From: Acidobacteriota bacterium
Lineage (GTDB): Bacteria > Acidobacteriota > Blastocatellia > Pyrinomonadales > Pyrinomonadaceae
Assembly: GCA_016715115.1 (NCBI GenBank)
Contig: JADKBM010000016.1
Span: 620,001-684,000, forward strand
Length of the DNA stretch: 64,000 nucleotides
Reading direction: 5' to 3'
Both the position numbers and the translations under genes were made by a program. Below are positions 9,848 through 18,923 of this stretch, piece after piece. Under the pieces are notes generated by a model that was given only the letters and a program-made list of their open reading frames with translations, did not search any database and had not been told where the DNA came from. Position 1 is the stretch's first letter; each line of letters begins with the position of its first letter.

Positions 9848-10306
9848 GATTTTGGATTGAGGAGATTCCAGAGATTCCAGAAATTCCATAGATTCCAGAA
9901 ATTCCATAGATTCCAGATTCCAGAGATTCCAGTTCCAAGAATTCCAGGGATTCCAAGAATTCCAGATTCCAGAGATTCCAGATATTCCAGATATTCCAGG
10001 AATTCCAGAGATTCCAGAGATTCCAGAAATTCCAGGGATTCCTGGAATCTCTGGAATCTTCGGAATCTTGGAATCTTTGGAATCTTGGAATCTTTGGAAT
10101 CTTTGGAATCTTGGAATTCTTGGAATCTCTGGAATCCCTGGAATCTCTGGAATCTCTGGAATCCCTGGAATCTCTGGAATCTGGAATTCTTGGAATCCCT
10201 GGAATTCTTGGAATCTGGAATCTCTGGAATTCTTGGAATCTGGAATCTCTTGAATCTTGAATCTCCGGAATCTTGAATCTCCGGAATCTTGAATCTCTTA
10301 TTGGAA
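9848..10306. repeat. Large GATTCCA / GGAATCT satellite island, two inverted halves
   Basis: From 9860 to about 10035 the DNA is a tandem array of GATTCCAGA-type units; from about 10037 to 10306 it is the reverse-complement unit (TGGAATCTC, TGGAATCTT, GGAATTCT). The turning point is CCAGGGATTCCTGGAATC near 10032-10050. One strand could form a hairpin with arms of about 180 bp. No gene lies in it; ORFs seen here are repeat artefacts made of Asn-Leu-Trp-Glu-Ser units. Confidence 0.9.
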
Positions 10307-10340
10307 TTCCTCCGGCGTTCCGACTTAGAATCTAAGTCGA

Positions 10341-12116
10341 ATGGAAATCTATTTTCAGCTCATCACCGATGCCGAAGGCGTCGCCAACGCCTGTGCCGAA
10401 CTTGCCGGCGAGGACTTTCTCGGATTCGATACGGAAACCACCGAGCTTGATCCGTTCGACGGAGATCTGCGCCTCGTTCAGCTCAGCAGCGGCAAGAACA
10501 CTTTCGTTATCGATATCAAACCGTTTTCGAAACTGGGGAACTTGCGCTCACTCGCGGAACTCAAGCCGCTCCGGGACCTGCTTTTTGCACCGCGGCCGAT
10601 CAAGATCGCGCACAACGCGAAGTTCGACGCCAAATGGATCAAACATCACCTCGGAACCGATCTCAACGGCATTTTTGACACGATGCTCGCGAGCCAGCTG
10701 ATCGCCGCCGGCGACCAGGACCGGCGCCACAACCTCGCCGAGGTTGCTGCGTTTTTTCTCGGAATCGAGGTCGACAAGTCCGAGCAAGTCTCGGACTGGA
10801 GCGCCGCCGAACTGAGCCCGTCGCAGATCCAGTATGCAGCCAAGGACGCGGCGGTGATGATCGCGCTCCGCGAACGGATCGTCGAACGGCTTAAACAGGA
10901 CGAACTCATCAACGCGGCGAAACTCGAGTTCGATTGCGTGATGCCGATCGCGGCGATGGAGCTGAACGGATTCTACATCGATCAGGGACGCTGGCGGGAG
11001 CAGCTCGAGAGAGTAAAGAAACAACTGGCGGTCATCGCGGCGGAACTTCAGCAGATGTTGTCGGCCGGCGTCGCGCAGGCCTCGCTCTTCGGCGTTGCCG
11101 AGATCAATCTCGATTCGCAGGCGCAGGTTTTGGACGCGCTCAAAAACCTCGGTGTTCCGGTTCCAGATTCAACGCGGCAATGGCAACTCGAACCGCTTGC
11201 GCACAAGTATCCGGTGGTCGCGAAGCTTCTCGAATACCGCGGGGCGGCGAAGGCCGTATCGAGCTTTGGTGAGAATATTCTGGAGTTCATCAATCCGGGA
11301 ACCGCGCGGATCCATTCGGATTTCCGACAGATCGGAGCGCCGTCGGGACGATTCTCCAGTTCGAAACCCAACGTCCAGCAAATTCCGCACGAAGAAGAAT
11401 ACCGCCGTTGTTTTCGCGCGCCGGACGGCAGAAAACTCATCATTGCGGATTATTCACAGATCGAGTTGCGAATCCTCGCCGATTTCTCGGGCGACGAGAA
11501 CTTCATCAGCGCGTTCGAGTCCGGCGCGGATTTCCACAAAATAACCGCATCGCAGGTTTTCAACGTTCCGGCGGAGGAAGTGACGCCCGATCAGCGTTCG
11601 TTCGCAAAACGCCTGAATTTCGGGGTCGTGTACGGGATCGGCGCTTCGCGTTTCGCGTCAATGACGGGATTGACGCAAACGGAGGCCGAAGACACGTTGC
11701 GACGATACTTTTCGACGTATCGGGGACTGGACGGTTGGCTGCGGGAAGCCGCGCGCAAGGCGGTTCACGAACGCATTTCAAGAACCGGATCGGGCCGGAT
11801 GTACCGGTTTAGATTTGATGAGAACGATCGGCAGGCGGTAGCAGGTGCACAGCGCAACGGCAAGAATTTTCCGATCCAGGGAACGTCGGCTGACATCCTC
11901 AAACGCGCGCTTCATTTGCTCCACGAAAAGATGCGTGGCACGAGCGCGATGCTCGTCAACATCGTTCACGATGAGATTCTGGTCGAATGCGACGCGTCCG
12001 ACGCCGAATCAGCGAAAACAATGCTCGAAGCGGTGATGCTCGAAGCCGGGGCAACTTACGTCTCGCGCGTCCCGATTAAGGTCGACGCGCACATCGCCGA
12101 TGAATGGAGCAAGTAG
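10341..12116 (+). CDS. Family A DNA polymerase with 3'-5' exonuclease, lacking the 5' nuclease domain
   Basis: A 591-residue DNA polymerase I-like enzyme. An exonuclease domain (1-190) has Exo I FDTETTELDP, Exo II AHNAKFDAKWI and Exo III YAAKDAAVMIA. The polymerase domain (about 200-591) has motif A DYSQIELRILA, motif B RSFAKRLNFGVVYGIG and motif C VHDEILVE. At about 590 residues it is much shorter than E. coli Pol I (928) because the N-terminal flap/5' exonuclease is missing. It could be a second, repair-type polymerase or the main PolA core of this lineage. ATG at 10341. Confidence 0.92.
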   Translation: MEIYFQLITDAEGVANACAELAGEDFLGFDTETTELDPFDGDLRLVQLSSGKNTFVIDIKPFSKLGNLRSLAELKPLRDLLFAPRPIKIAHNAKFDAKWIKHHLGTDLNGIFDTMLASQLIAAGDQDRRHNLAEVAAFFLGIEVDKSEQVSDWSAAELSPSQIQYAAKDAAVMIALRERIVERLKQDELINAAKLEFDCVMPIAAMELNGFYIDQGRWREQLERVKKQLAVIAAELQQMLSAGVAQASLFGVAEINLDSQAQVLDALKNLGVPVPDSTRQWQLEPLAHKYPVVAKLLEYRGAAKAVSSFGENILEFINPGTARIHSDFRQIGAPSGRFSSSKPNVQQIPHEEEYRRCFRAPDGRKLIIADYSQIELRILADFSGDENFISAFESGADFHKITASQVFNVPAEEVTPDQRSFAKRLNFGVVYGIGASRFASMTGLTQTEAEDTLRRYFSTYRGLDGWLREAARKAVHERISRTGSGRMYRFRFDENDRQAVAGAQRNGKNFPIQGTSADILKRALHLLHEKMRGTSAMLVNIVHDEILVECDASDAESAKTMLEAVMLEAGATYVSRVPIKVDAHIADEWSK

Positions 12117-12123
12117 TTTGGCC

Positions 12124-12849
12124 TTAGGCCGCCTGTGAGTCTTTCGAAACGATGTAGAGGATTCGGGTGCAACTCTCGCACTCGATGATCTGGTCGCCGC
12201 GGCGAACTTCCATTTGGACCTGCGGACGGAGCGACATAAAGCAAGCGCTGCACGAACCGTTAACCACCTCGGCGACCGCGATTCCGTCGCGGCTGCGTTG
12301 AACAAGGCGGTCATAAACGGTCGCCAGGTTCTTCGGCAGAGTCTTGAAAACACCGCCGCGTTTGCCCTCAACGCCGGCCAGTTCCTTTTTCGCCTTGGCA
12401 ACGTCCGCGTCAAATTCCGCGAGCGCCTGTACGCGTTTCGATTCGAGGGAATCTATCTCGTCGGCGCGTTCAGCCAGAACTTTCTCGATCTCTTCGATCG
12501 CCGCCATTTTCTCGATCAACTGAGTTTCAAAGGCCGCGATCTGTTTTGCCAGCGCATCCGTTTCGCGCATCGCCGTTTCGTATTCCTTCTGATTCTGCGA
12601 ATGCTTCAGATTGCGTTCGGCGCGTTCAAGATAAGTTTTGTTCTCAACGATCTCTTTTTCAATCTCGGCGCGTTCGGCCTTCGTCTGGTCGTGGCGATAT
12701 TGAATCTCCCGAATAGAAGAGGCGTGCTGTTCGAACTCCTGTTCGATCGCGGCACGCCTTTCGTCTGCGGATTCGATTGTTTTCTTCAACCGGCGGATGT
12801 TGGAATCGGTAAGTTGTAGTTCGACCAGTTTCTCGAGTTCTGCTTTCAC
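12124..12849 (-). CDS. Zinc-ribbon coiled-coil protein (DUF164 / CT398-like)
   Basis: A 241-residue protein with a long antiparallel coiled coil (residues 1-180, Glu/Lys/Arg/Ala rich) and a C-terminal C4 zinc ribbon (CSACFMSLRPQ and CESCTRIL, CxxC pairs separated by about 22 residues). This is the architecture of the YbgI-linked, nucleic-acid-binding DUF164 family. The cellular role is not established. The gene is convergent with the polymerase gene, their stops being only 7 bp apart. Confidence 0.88.
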   Translation of the reverse strand: MKAELEKLVELQLTDSNIRRLKKTIESADERRAAIEQEFEQHASSIREIQYRHDQTKAERAEIEKEIVENKTYLERAERNLKHSQNQKEYETAMRETDALAKQIAAFETQLIEKMAAIEEIEKVLAERADEIDSLESKRVQALAEFDADVAKAKKELAGVEGKRGGVFKTLPKNLATVYDRLVQRSRDGIAVAEVVNGSCSACFMSLRPQVQMEVRRGDQIIECESCTRILYIVSKDSQAA

Positions 12850-12998
12850 CTATGAAAATATCTCCCTGCATTAATGCTGATTTGAATATCACATATTATC
12901 AAACGCCGTGCAACTTTTCGAATCCCGCGGCTTTGCCGGGACGTGTGGCCTCAAGATCCGGACCGGGTGGCGGCGCGAAAACGCCGTGCACTTTCAAA

Positions 12999-13508
12999 TC
13001 AGCCCAGAAATGTCCGGAAATGCCCGATCAAATCCTCGAGTTCGACCGAAACCCTCATTTCGTCGGCATCTATCTTGAACCAACCGACCTTTTCTTCGAA
13101 TTTCAAAAGTTTCAGGCAGTTGTCGGCTCGCGGCATCCCAAAATGGGTGATGCGCGCGACCGCAAGGGCATTGCCGCGCATAAATCCGTCATTCGGAGTC
13201 CGCGTCCAACCCGCTTCGACGGTCAGACATCTCACTCCTTGACGAAACTTGATCGAAGCCCCGGAAACCGAAGCCTTTTCGAAAGTGAAGCGATGCGGAT
13301 CTTTGGTTTCGATCTCGATCCCGGCATTGCTCCGATTGGCGTGGCCGGCGATCCGTTCGAACGCGGCGAAGAGTTGCTCGACGGCGCGTTCGCGAATTCT
13401 GTCATTGGCGGCTTTGACGGCGAGAAAATCGGCGAAATGTCCGCGCGCCGAGTTGCTCCGCGCGGCCTCGAAAAGCAGTTCTTGCCAAACGTCATCAAGT
13501 TCGTCCAT
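12999..13508 (-). CDS. Conserved hypothetical protein
   Basis: About 169 residues from ATG 13508 (MDELDDVWQELLFEAARSNS); the frame is open to 13574 so a longer start is possible, and neither has a clear Shine-Dalgarno. The protein is soluble, mixed alpha/beta, with a helical N-terminal half and strands at the end (CLTVEAGWTRTPNDGFMRGN, MRVSVELEDLIGHF). It has no known motif that I recognise. It is divergent from the TPR gene that follows. Confidence 0.65.
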   Translation of the reverse strand: MDELDDVWQELLFEAARSNSARGHFADFLAVKAANDRIRERAVEQLFAAFERIAGHANRSNAGIEIETKDPHRFTFEKASVSGASIKFRQGVRCLTVEAGWTRTPNDGFMRGNALAVARITHFGMPRADNCLKLLKFEEKVGWFKIDADEMRVSVELEDLIGHFRTFLG

Positions 13509-13630
13509 CGTTTTGAAGCATACAGTCCGCAACGGCGGTTTTGCAATTTTCGTGGTATTATCTTGAAACATCAAACGTTGAACGGCAGCGGAGCGGCGGC
13601 TATCGCAATGGATCGATTCGACGCGCAGTT

Positions 13631-16153
13631 ATGAAAAAGTTCGCAATCATATTTCTCATTGCCGCTTTCGCGCTCACCGTTTTTGGCCAGAAACCGAGAC
13701 CGACTCCGAAGAAAACCCCGAAACCGACTCCGGTTGCGGTTCGGACGCCCGGAACCGAAGCCGAAGAATTCGAAAAAGCGAAAGCCCTTGCGAACGCCGC
13801 CGAACGCATCAAGGCGTTTACTTTGTTCATCGAGAACTTTCCGCAATCGACCGAGATTGCCAGAGCGCGCGGACTGATCGTCAGCGCGCGGGCGGTTCTC
13901 GCCGAAGAGAAGTTGGTCGCCGGCGACACAGCGACGGCCGCCGCGCTGTTCACGCTCGCCGTGAACGACGCTCCGACGCCGGTTCCGGACGAACTCTTTG
14001 CGAAGGTCATCCTCGGTTTTCCGCTCAGCCTCTATTCCCGCGAGCAGCGGGCGCCGGCATTCGATATCGTCAAACTCATCGAGGAGAAGGTCGGTTCGAA
14101 TCCGTCGCAGCTTCTGGACCTTGCCAAATTCTACGTCTCGGTTCAGTACGGCACTGAAGCCATCAGGCTCGCCGAGAAATCGGTGGCGCTCGACCCGCAA
14201 TCGGCCGTCGGTCACCAAACGCTCGCCGTTGCCTACAAGATGAACTTCCGGCTCGAAGACGCTGCCGCCTCGTACGCGAAGGCGCTCGAACTGAACAGCG
14301 TTTCGCCTCTGACGCGGCAAAATCTTGCCGAAATGAAACGGGCGCTTGGGAAAGCCGATGAAGCGGTCGCGATCTACCGCGAAATGCTTGCGTTCGACGC
14401 TGAGAACTCGGCGGCTCGGTCCGGAATTGTTCTCGCCCTTTTTGAGAGCGGCAAACGCGCCGAGGCCGAAACCGAACTCGCGGCGGCGCTCGAAAAAACG
14501 CCGAACAATCCGGTTCTGCTAACCGGCGTCGCGTACTGGTACGCGTCCGCGGGAGACGCTGAAAAAACATCGATCTACTCGAAAATGGCGCTCGCGGCCG
14601 ATCCGACCAGCGTCTGGGCATACATTGCCGAGGCGCGCGGACTGATGATCGAGAAGAAGCCTCTCGACGCCGAACGCGTGCTGCTCGTTGCACGTCAATA
14701 CGGCGACCTCCCGACGCTCGATTACGAACTGGCGTCGGCCCGAATCGCGGCCGGTTTCTTTCGCGAGGCCGCGGAAACGTTGAAACGCAACTTCGCCGTC
14801 AACAAAGACGGACTTATTGAAACCTATCTCGGCAACCGGATACTGGCGGACGCGAGATCGTTCACCGACTTGCTGTCGCTGGAACGGCGTTCGGTTATCT
14901 TTACAAAAGAGGCCGCCGATAACACCGAAACGGCCGGAAAACTCAAATCGCTGCTCGGCTTTTACCAAACACTTGAAAGACCGGACGCAACCGATTCTGA
15001 ACTGGTGAGATCGGTCGATGAATTCGTCAGCGGTTCCGACAATTTCCGGCTTCATCGCCAACTTTATGCGGCAACCCGGCTATTGAATAAAAAGACGGCG
15101 CTGCCGAAAGTTCTTGAACTGATGCAGTCCGCGATCGGGACGGTCGATGCCGCACTCGATGTTCCGAACCCTTCGGCGGCCGTTTTGGCGGACGAACTTT
15201 ACGACAGCCGGCAGTATTTCATCGCGCGCTCGCAACTGGTTTCGGTCAATGAACTGCCGCGGCCGAAACTCTCCTCGATCCTCCGCGGGCGCATCGAAGA
15301 GACGGCCGGCGCTGCGTATTTGGTTCAAGAAGATGCCGGGCAGGCGATCGTTCGGCTGAAACGCGCGCTGACGGTCTTGCCGGAAAAAAGCACTTGGTGG
15401 AGGTCGAGCCTGCGGCGCCTCGGCGAGGCTTATCTCGCAGACGGCAAGGACGCTTTGGCCCTCGAGTCTTACATCAAGGCATATGACACTGATCAGCCCA
15501 GCAAAGAACAGCGCGCCGCGTTGGCGGAGCTTTGGACCAAGGTCAACGGCACGATCGACGGCCTCGACGCGCGCATCGGACCTGATCCGTTTGCCGAAAC
15601 GGTAGCGAAGGTCGAGACAACGCCGACACCTGAAGTGAAGCTGCCGCAGGATCTGCTTCTCGGCCCGACTGCAACTCCGACGCCGGAAAGCGTTCCGGTT
15701 TCGGTTCCGACGCCGACGCCGGAAGCCGCGCCGACCGTCGAACCGACAGCGACGCCGACGCCGGAAGTCCCGCCGACCGTCGAACCGACAGCAACGCCGA
15801 CGCCGGAACCCGCTCCGACCGTCGAACCGACAGCGACGCCGACGCCGGAAGTCGCGCCGACCGTCGAACCGACAGCAACGCCGACGCCGGAACCCGCGCC
15901 GACCGTCGAACCGACAGCGACGCCGACGCCGGAAGTCACGCCGACCTCGACCACAGACGCCGGAACCCGCTCCGACCGTCGAACCGACAGCGACGCCGAC
16001 GCCGGAAGTCGCGCCGACCGTCGAACCGACAGCAACGCCGACACCGGAAGTCACGCCGACCGTCGAACCGACAGCAACTCCGACACCGAAGGTCGAGACG
16101 GACACACGCTCCGACGTTCCGGTCAGGACCGTCGAGAAACCGGTCGAAGCTGA
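13631..16153 (+). CDS. Secreted TPR protein with Pro/Thr/Glu repeat tail, frameshifted at the C-terminus
   Basis: Starts at ATG 13631 with a signal peptide (MKKFAIIFLIAAFALTVFGQ) and a Pro-rich spacer, then about 600 residues of TPR-like helical pairs (LAVAYKMNFRLEDAAASYAK, ALELNSVSPLTRQNLAEMKR). From about residue 690 it runs into a 14-residue tandem repeat (PTVEPTATPTPEVA type). At about 15946-15957 an indel shifts the frame, and the last 65 codons read as Arg/Asp/Ser-rich nonsense (RRTDSDADAGSRADRRTDSN), the same DNA repeat in another frame. The natural continuation is the next entry. Rejoined, the protein would be about 1,040 residues. Confidence 0.85.
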   Translation: MKKFAIIFLIAAFALTVFGQKPRPTPKKTPKPTPVAVRTPGTEAEEFEKAKALANAAERIKAFTLFIENFPQSTEIARARGLIVSARAVLAEEKLVAGDTATAAALFTLAVNDAPTPVPDELFAKVILGFPLSLYSREQRAPAFDIVKLIEEKVGSNPSQLLDLAKFYVSVQYGTEAIRLAEKSVALDPQSAVGHQTLAVAYKMNFRLEDAAASYAKALELNSVSPLTRQNLAEMKRALGKADEAVAIYREMLAFDAENSAARSGIVLALFESGKRAEAETELAAALEKTPNNPVLLTGVAYWYASAGDAEKTSIYSKMALAADPTSVWAYIAEARGLMIEKKPLDAERVLLVARQYGDLPTLDYELASARIAAGFFREAAETLKRNFAVNKDGLIETYLGNRILADARSFTDLLSLERRSVIFTKEAADNTETAGKLKSLLGFYQTLERPDATDSELVRSVDEFVSGSDNFRLHRQLYAATRLLNKKTALPKVLELMQSAIGTVDAALDVPNPSAAVLADELYDSRQYFIARSQLVSVNELPRPKLSSILRGRIEETAGAAYLVQEDAGQAIVRLKRALTVLPEKSTWWRSSLRRLGEAYLADGKDALALESYIKAYDTDQPSKEQRAALAELWTKVNGTIDGLDARIGPDPFAETVAKVETTPTPEVKLPQDLLLGPTATPTPESVPVSVPTPTPEAAPTVEPTATPTPEVPPTVEPTATPTPEPAPTVEPTATPTPEVAPTVEPTATPTPEPAPTVEPTATPTPEVTPTSTTDAGTRSDRRTDSDADAGSRADRRTDSNADTGSHADRRTDSNSDTEGRDGHTLRRSGQDRRETGRS
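15700..16090. repeat. 42-bp coding tandem repeat (Pro-Thr-Glu tail)
   Basis: About eight units of a 42-bp repeat built from CCGACCGTCGAACCGACAGC and GACGCCGACGCCGGAAG, encoding PTVEPTATPTPE plus two variable residues. One unit near 15940-15965 is shortened and breaks the reading frame. Confidence 0.85.
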
Positions 16154-16157
16154 ACCG

Positions 16158-16760
16158 TTGCCGCCGACACCGACGCCGACCCCGAAACCTCTTTTCGACC
16201 CGATCATCATCACGGTCGGCAAGACCGATCAACCGAAAACGGAATCGACCCCGACAGTCGAGCCGACCCCAACCGCCGAACCGAAGACCGAATCGACGCC
16301 GAGAGTCGAGCCGAAAACGGATTCGACACCCGCGGTTGAACCGAAGATCGATCCGACTCCTGAAAGAACCGAGCCGTCACCTGAGAACGTAGCCGTCAAT
16401 CGAGTTTCGGAAACCGACCCGAAGGATTTGTCCGGCGAGACAAGGCCGCGCCTTGTCTCATCCGATCCCGCGATCACGCCGTGTACGATCATCGTCAGTC
16501 AAGACGTGATCTCGATAGTCGCCGGCGGCGGCAGCCTCGGCGTCCTTGCAGGTTTTGACGATGACACCAACGATCCGGCGCTGATCACGGCGGTCTCAAG
16601 CAGCGCCGCCGATGTCGAGGTGGCGTCGGACCGCGCCATCGGATTTAGTTCCAAACGTGCGTTTTTCGTAATCAAATCCATCAGCGAGAAAACCGGCGCT
16701 TTCACCGTCACTCTGCAGGCCGCCTGCGGAAAAAAGGAAATTCAAGTAAAAGTCAGATGA
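16158..16760 (+). CDS. C-terminal part of the TPR protein, in the shifted frame
   Basis: A 200-residue frame beginning PPTPTPTPKPLFDPIIITVG. It continues the Pro/Thr/Glu tail and ends in a beta-rich globular domain (about residues 95-200, TPCTIIVSQDVISIVAGGGS to AACGKKEIQVKVR). The same frame already encodes PQTPEPAPTVEPTATPTPE from 15951 onward, so this is the true end of the upstream gene after the indel. There is no ribosome-binding site or ATG of its own. Its stop overlaps the start of era (ATGA), as expected if the intact gene were translationally coupled to era. Confidence 0.75.
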   Translation: MPPTPTPTPKPLFDPIIITVGKTDQPKTESTPTVEPTPTAEPKTESTPRVEPKTDSTPAVEPKIDPTPERTEPSPENVAVNRVSETDPKDLSGETRPRLVSSDPAITPCTIIVSQDVISIVAGGGSLGVLAGFDDDTNDPALITAVSSSAADVEVASDRAIGFSSKRAFFVIKSISEKTGAFTVTLQAACGKKEIQVKVR

Positions 16761-17689
16761 TAACGAACGAAAATCCCGAGGCTGAACCGGCTTCCATAAC
16801 TGATTTCCGCAGCGGTTACGTTGCCCTGATCGGCCGCCCCAACGCCGGAAAGTCGACCATTCTCAACCGGCTCGTCGGCGAAAAGATCGCCGCCGTTTCG
16901 AACAAACCGCAAACGACCCGATACCGGATTCAAGGAATCGTCACACGAGACGCCGGCCAGGTCGTGTTCGTTGACACACCGGGCGTCCATAAGCCGGGAT
17001 ATTTGCTCAATCGGCGAATGATGTCGGCCGTTCACGACGCGATTCTCTCGGTCGATCTGCTGGTGCTGATGCGCGATGCGAGCGTCTCGACCGGAAACGG
17101 CGACAAATTCGTGCTCGATCTCGTCAAGGAATCGGGCAAAAAGGCGATTCTGGTGCTCAACAAGATCGACAAGATCAAGGACAAGGCCGAGCTCTTGCCG
17201 CTGATCGAAAAATACTCGGCGGAACACGAATTCGCCGCGATCGTCCCGATATCGGCGCTCAAAGGCGACTCGGCGGAGCTCATTCTCGACGAGATCATCA
17301 GGAATCTGCCCGCGGGCGAGGCGATCTTCGACGCCGACGAGATGACGGATCAGCCGGTCCGCGCGATCGTCGCCGAGATGGTTCGTGAAAAGATACTCTC
17401 CTCGACCGGCGAGGAGATCCCTTACGTGACGGCGGTCGTGACCGAAATGTTCGACGAATCAAACCCGAATATCCCGAAGATCTTCTGCGCGATCTATGTC
17501 GAACGCCCGTCGCAAAAAAGCATCATAATCGGCAAGCAGGGCGCGAAGATCCGCGATATCGGCACCCGGGCGCGCGTCGATATCGAGAAGTTCCTCGGCA
17601 AGCAGGTCTACTTGAAGCTCTTCGTCAAAGTCGTCGAAGACTGGCGCAATCAGGAACGCCGGCTCGACGAGATCGGAATCAGGGAGTGA
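16757..17689 (+). CDS. era: GTPase Era
   Basis: A 310-residue GTPase that binds 16S rRNA for 30S maturation. G1 GRPNAGKST, G2 region KPQTTRYRIQG, G3 DTPGVHKPG and G4 NKIDKIKD are all present. A C-terminal KH domain (about 225-305) carries GKQGAKIRDIGTRARVDIE. The length matches E. coli Era (301). The start ATG overlaps the stop of the upstream reading frame by 4 bp. Confidence 0.97.
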   Translation: MITNENPEAEPASITDFRSGYVALIGRPNAGKSTILNRLVGEKIAAVSNKPQTTRYRIQGIVTRDAGQVVFVDTPGVHKPGYLLNRRMMSAVHDAILSVDLLVLMRDASVSTGNGDKFVLDLVKESGKKAILVLNKIDKIKDKAELLPLIEKYSAEHEFAAIVPISALKGDSAELILDEIIRNLPAGEAIFDADEMTDQPVRAIVAEMVREKILSSTGEEIPYVTAVVTEMFDESNPNIPKIFCAIYVERPSQKSIIIGKQGAKIRDIGTRARVDIEKFLGKQVYLKLFVKVVEDWRNQERRLDEIGIRE

Positions 17690-18030
17690 TTTGGGATTTG
17701 CGATTTGCGATTTGCGATTTGGGATTTGGGATTCCAGGTTCCAAATTCCAGATTCGGGAGCTTTGAAAGACCCGCGGGTTCTTTGTATTCGGGGCCGGGA
17801 CGAGTCGGTACTATCTGCGGTAGCGGATGGTTGAAGATAGGTTGGTATCAATACTTCGGTCCGGGAGTGCCGCAACCAACCATCCGCTACCGCAGATGGT
17901 ACCGACTCGACGCGATTGCAACGCGATTCGGGATTCCCGGTCTGGAACCCTTGGAATTCTGGAATCCAGAATCCGAAATACTTGGAATTTCTGGAATCTG
18001 GAATTCCTGGAATCTGAAATGCGGTCAACC
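17690..18030. repeat. GATTTGC / GGAATC satellite island flanking a hairpin element
   Basis: From 17693 to about 17755 are GATTTGCGATTTGGGATT units passing into CCAAATTCCAG; from about 17940 to 18025 are GGAATTCTGGAATC units. Between them sits a discrete inverted repeat (separate entry). It is the same repeat family as the islands at 7.2 and 9.9 kb. No gene is present. Confidence 0.8.
17801..17909. repeat. 33-bp inverted repeat with 43-bp loop (MITE- or REP-like)
   Basis: Arms 17801-17833 and 17877-17909 match at 32 of 33 positions (CGAGTCGGTACTATCTGCGG followed by TAGCGGATGGTTG, and its complement). The loop is 43 nt. It is embedded inside the satellite island and is unlike it in sequence, which suggests an inserted element. 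Confidence 0.85.
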
Positions 18031-18038
18031 GTTAACCA

Positions 18039-18923
18039 ATGAATAACACACCGAAACAGTGGTTTGCTCTCGATTTCGCGGCGCTGCCCGAGGCGGCCGA
18101 GGCGGTCGAGTTCGCGCTCAATTCGCTTGACGCGCTCGGCACCGAAATCAACAATCTGGGACCGAACCGCAATGACATACTGAAGGTCGTCGGGTATTTC
18201 AACGAAAAGCCGACCGACGCGGCGATCGAATCGGAACTCGCCGGGGCGATCGCGATCTACGCGCTCGACAAGGACTCCGCGCACATCCACGGCTGGCGCG
18301 AGGTCAAGGATCAGGACTGGCTCGCCGAATGGAAAAAGCACTGGAAACCGACCGAAACCGCGCGATTCGTGATCGCGCCGACCTGGGAAACGGTTGAGGA
18401 ATCCGGGAAAATCGTCATTCGCATCGAACCGTCGATGGCATTCGGCACCGGGACGCACGAAACGACGCGCCTTTGTTTGAAAGCCATCGAGGAGAATTAC
18501 CGCCCCGGCGAATCGTTTTTGGACGTTGGCACCGGCACCGGAATCCTCGCGATCGCCGTTTCGAAACTCAACGAATCGCCGGTTCGAATTCTCGCCTGTG
18601 ACACGGACGAGGATTCGATCAAGATCGCGATCGAAAACGCCGGGTTGAACAACACGCCGGAAATCGAATCGTACGTCGGTTCGATCACGGACGAGACACC
18701 CGAATTCGACGTAGTATGCGCCAACGTCACGCTCGACGTGATCGTCCCAATGCTCCCTATTCTCGTATCCAAAGCGCGGCGCCTCTTGATCCTCTCGGGA
18801 ATCCTCGTCGAGCAGGAACCCGCGATTCGCGAAGCACTTCTAAATCTCGGCTGCGCCGATCCAAAGATCGAGCCGATGGGCGAATGGATCAGCGTGATCA
18901 ATGCAGAAACGCGCACGAAGTAA
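18039..18923 (+). CDS. prmA: Ribosomal protein L11 methyltransferase
   Basis: A 294-residue SAM-dependent methyltransferase that trimethylates ribosomal protein L11. An N-terminal substrate-binding domain (1-105, with DQDWLAEWKKHWKP) is followed by EPSMAFGTGTHETTRLC and SAM motif I DVGTGTGILAIA; the active-site ANVTLDVI is at about 230. The length matches the family. ATG at 18039, just past the repeat island. The last codons (NAETRTK) are encoded by one arm of an inverted repeat, so its 3' end may have been remodelled. Confidence 0.95.
   Translation: MNNTPKQWFALDFAALPEAAEAVEFALNSLDALGTEINNLGPNRNDILKVVGYFNEKPTDAAIESELAGAIAIYALDKDSAHIHGWREVKDQDWLAEWKKHWKPTETARFVIAPTWETVEESGKIVIRIEPSMAFGTGTHETTRLCLKAIEENYRPGESFLDVGTGTGILAIAVSKLNESPVRILACDTDEDSIKIAIENAGLNNTPEIESYVGSITDETPEFDVVCANVTLDVIVPMLPILVSKARRLLILSGILVEQEPAIREALLNLGCADPKIEPMGEWISVINAETRTK

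Noticed and set aside
9740..10276. Open frame through the satellite island (Trp-Asn-Leu-Trp repeats)
   Set aside because: It translates the DNA repeat; the start is inside the permease gene and there is no coding signal.
7176..10306. CRISPR array
   Set aside because: The repeats are about 7-10 bp, contiguous, with no spacers of constant length, and no cas genes are present.
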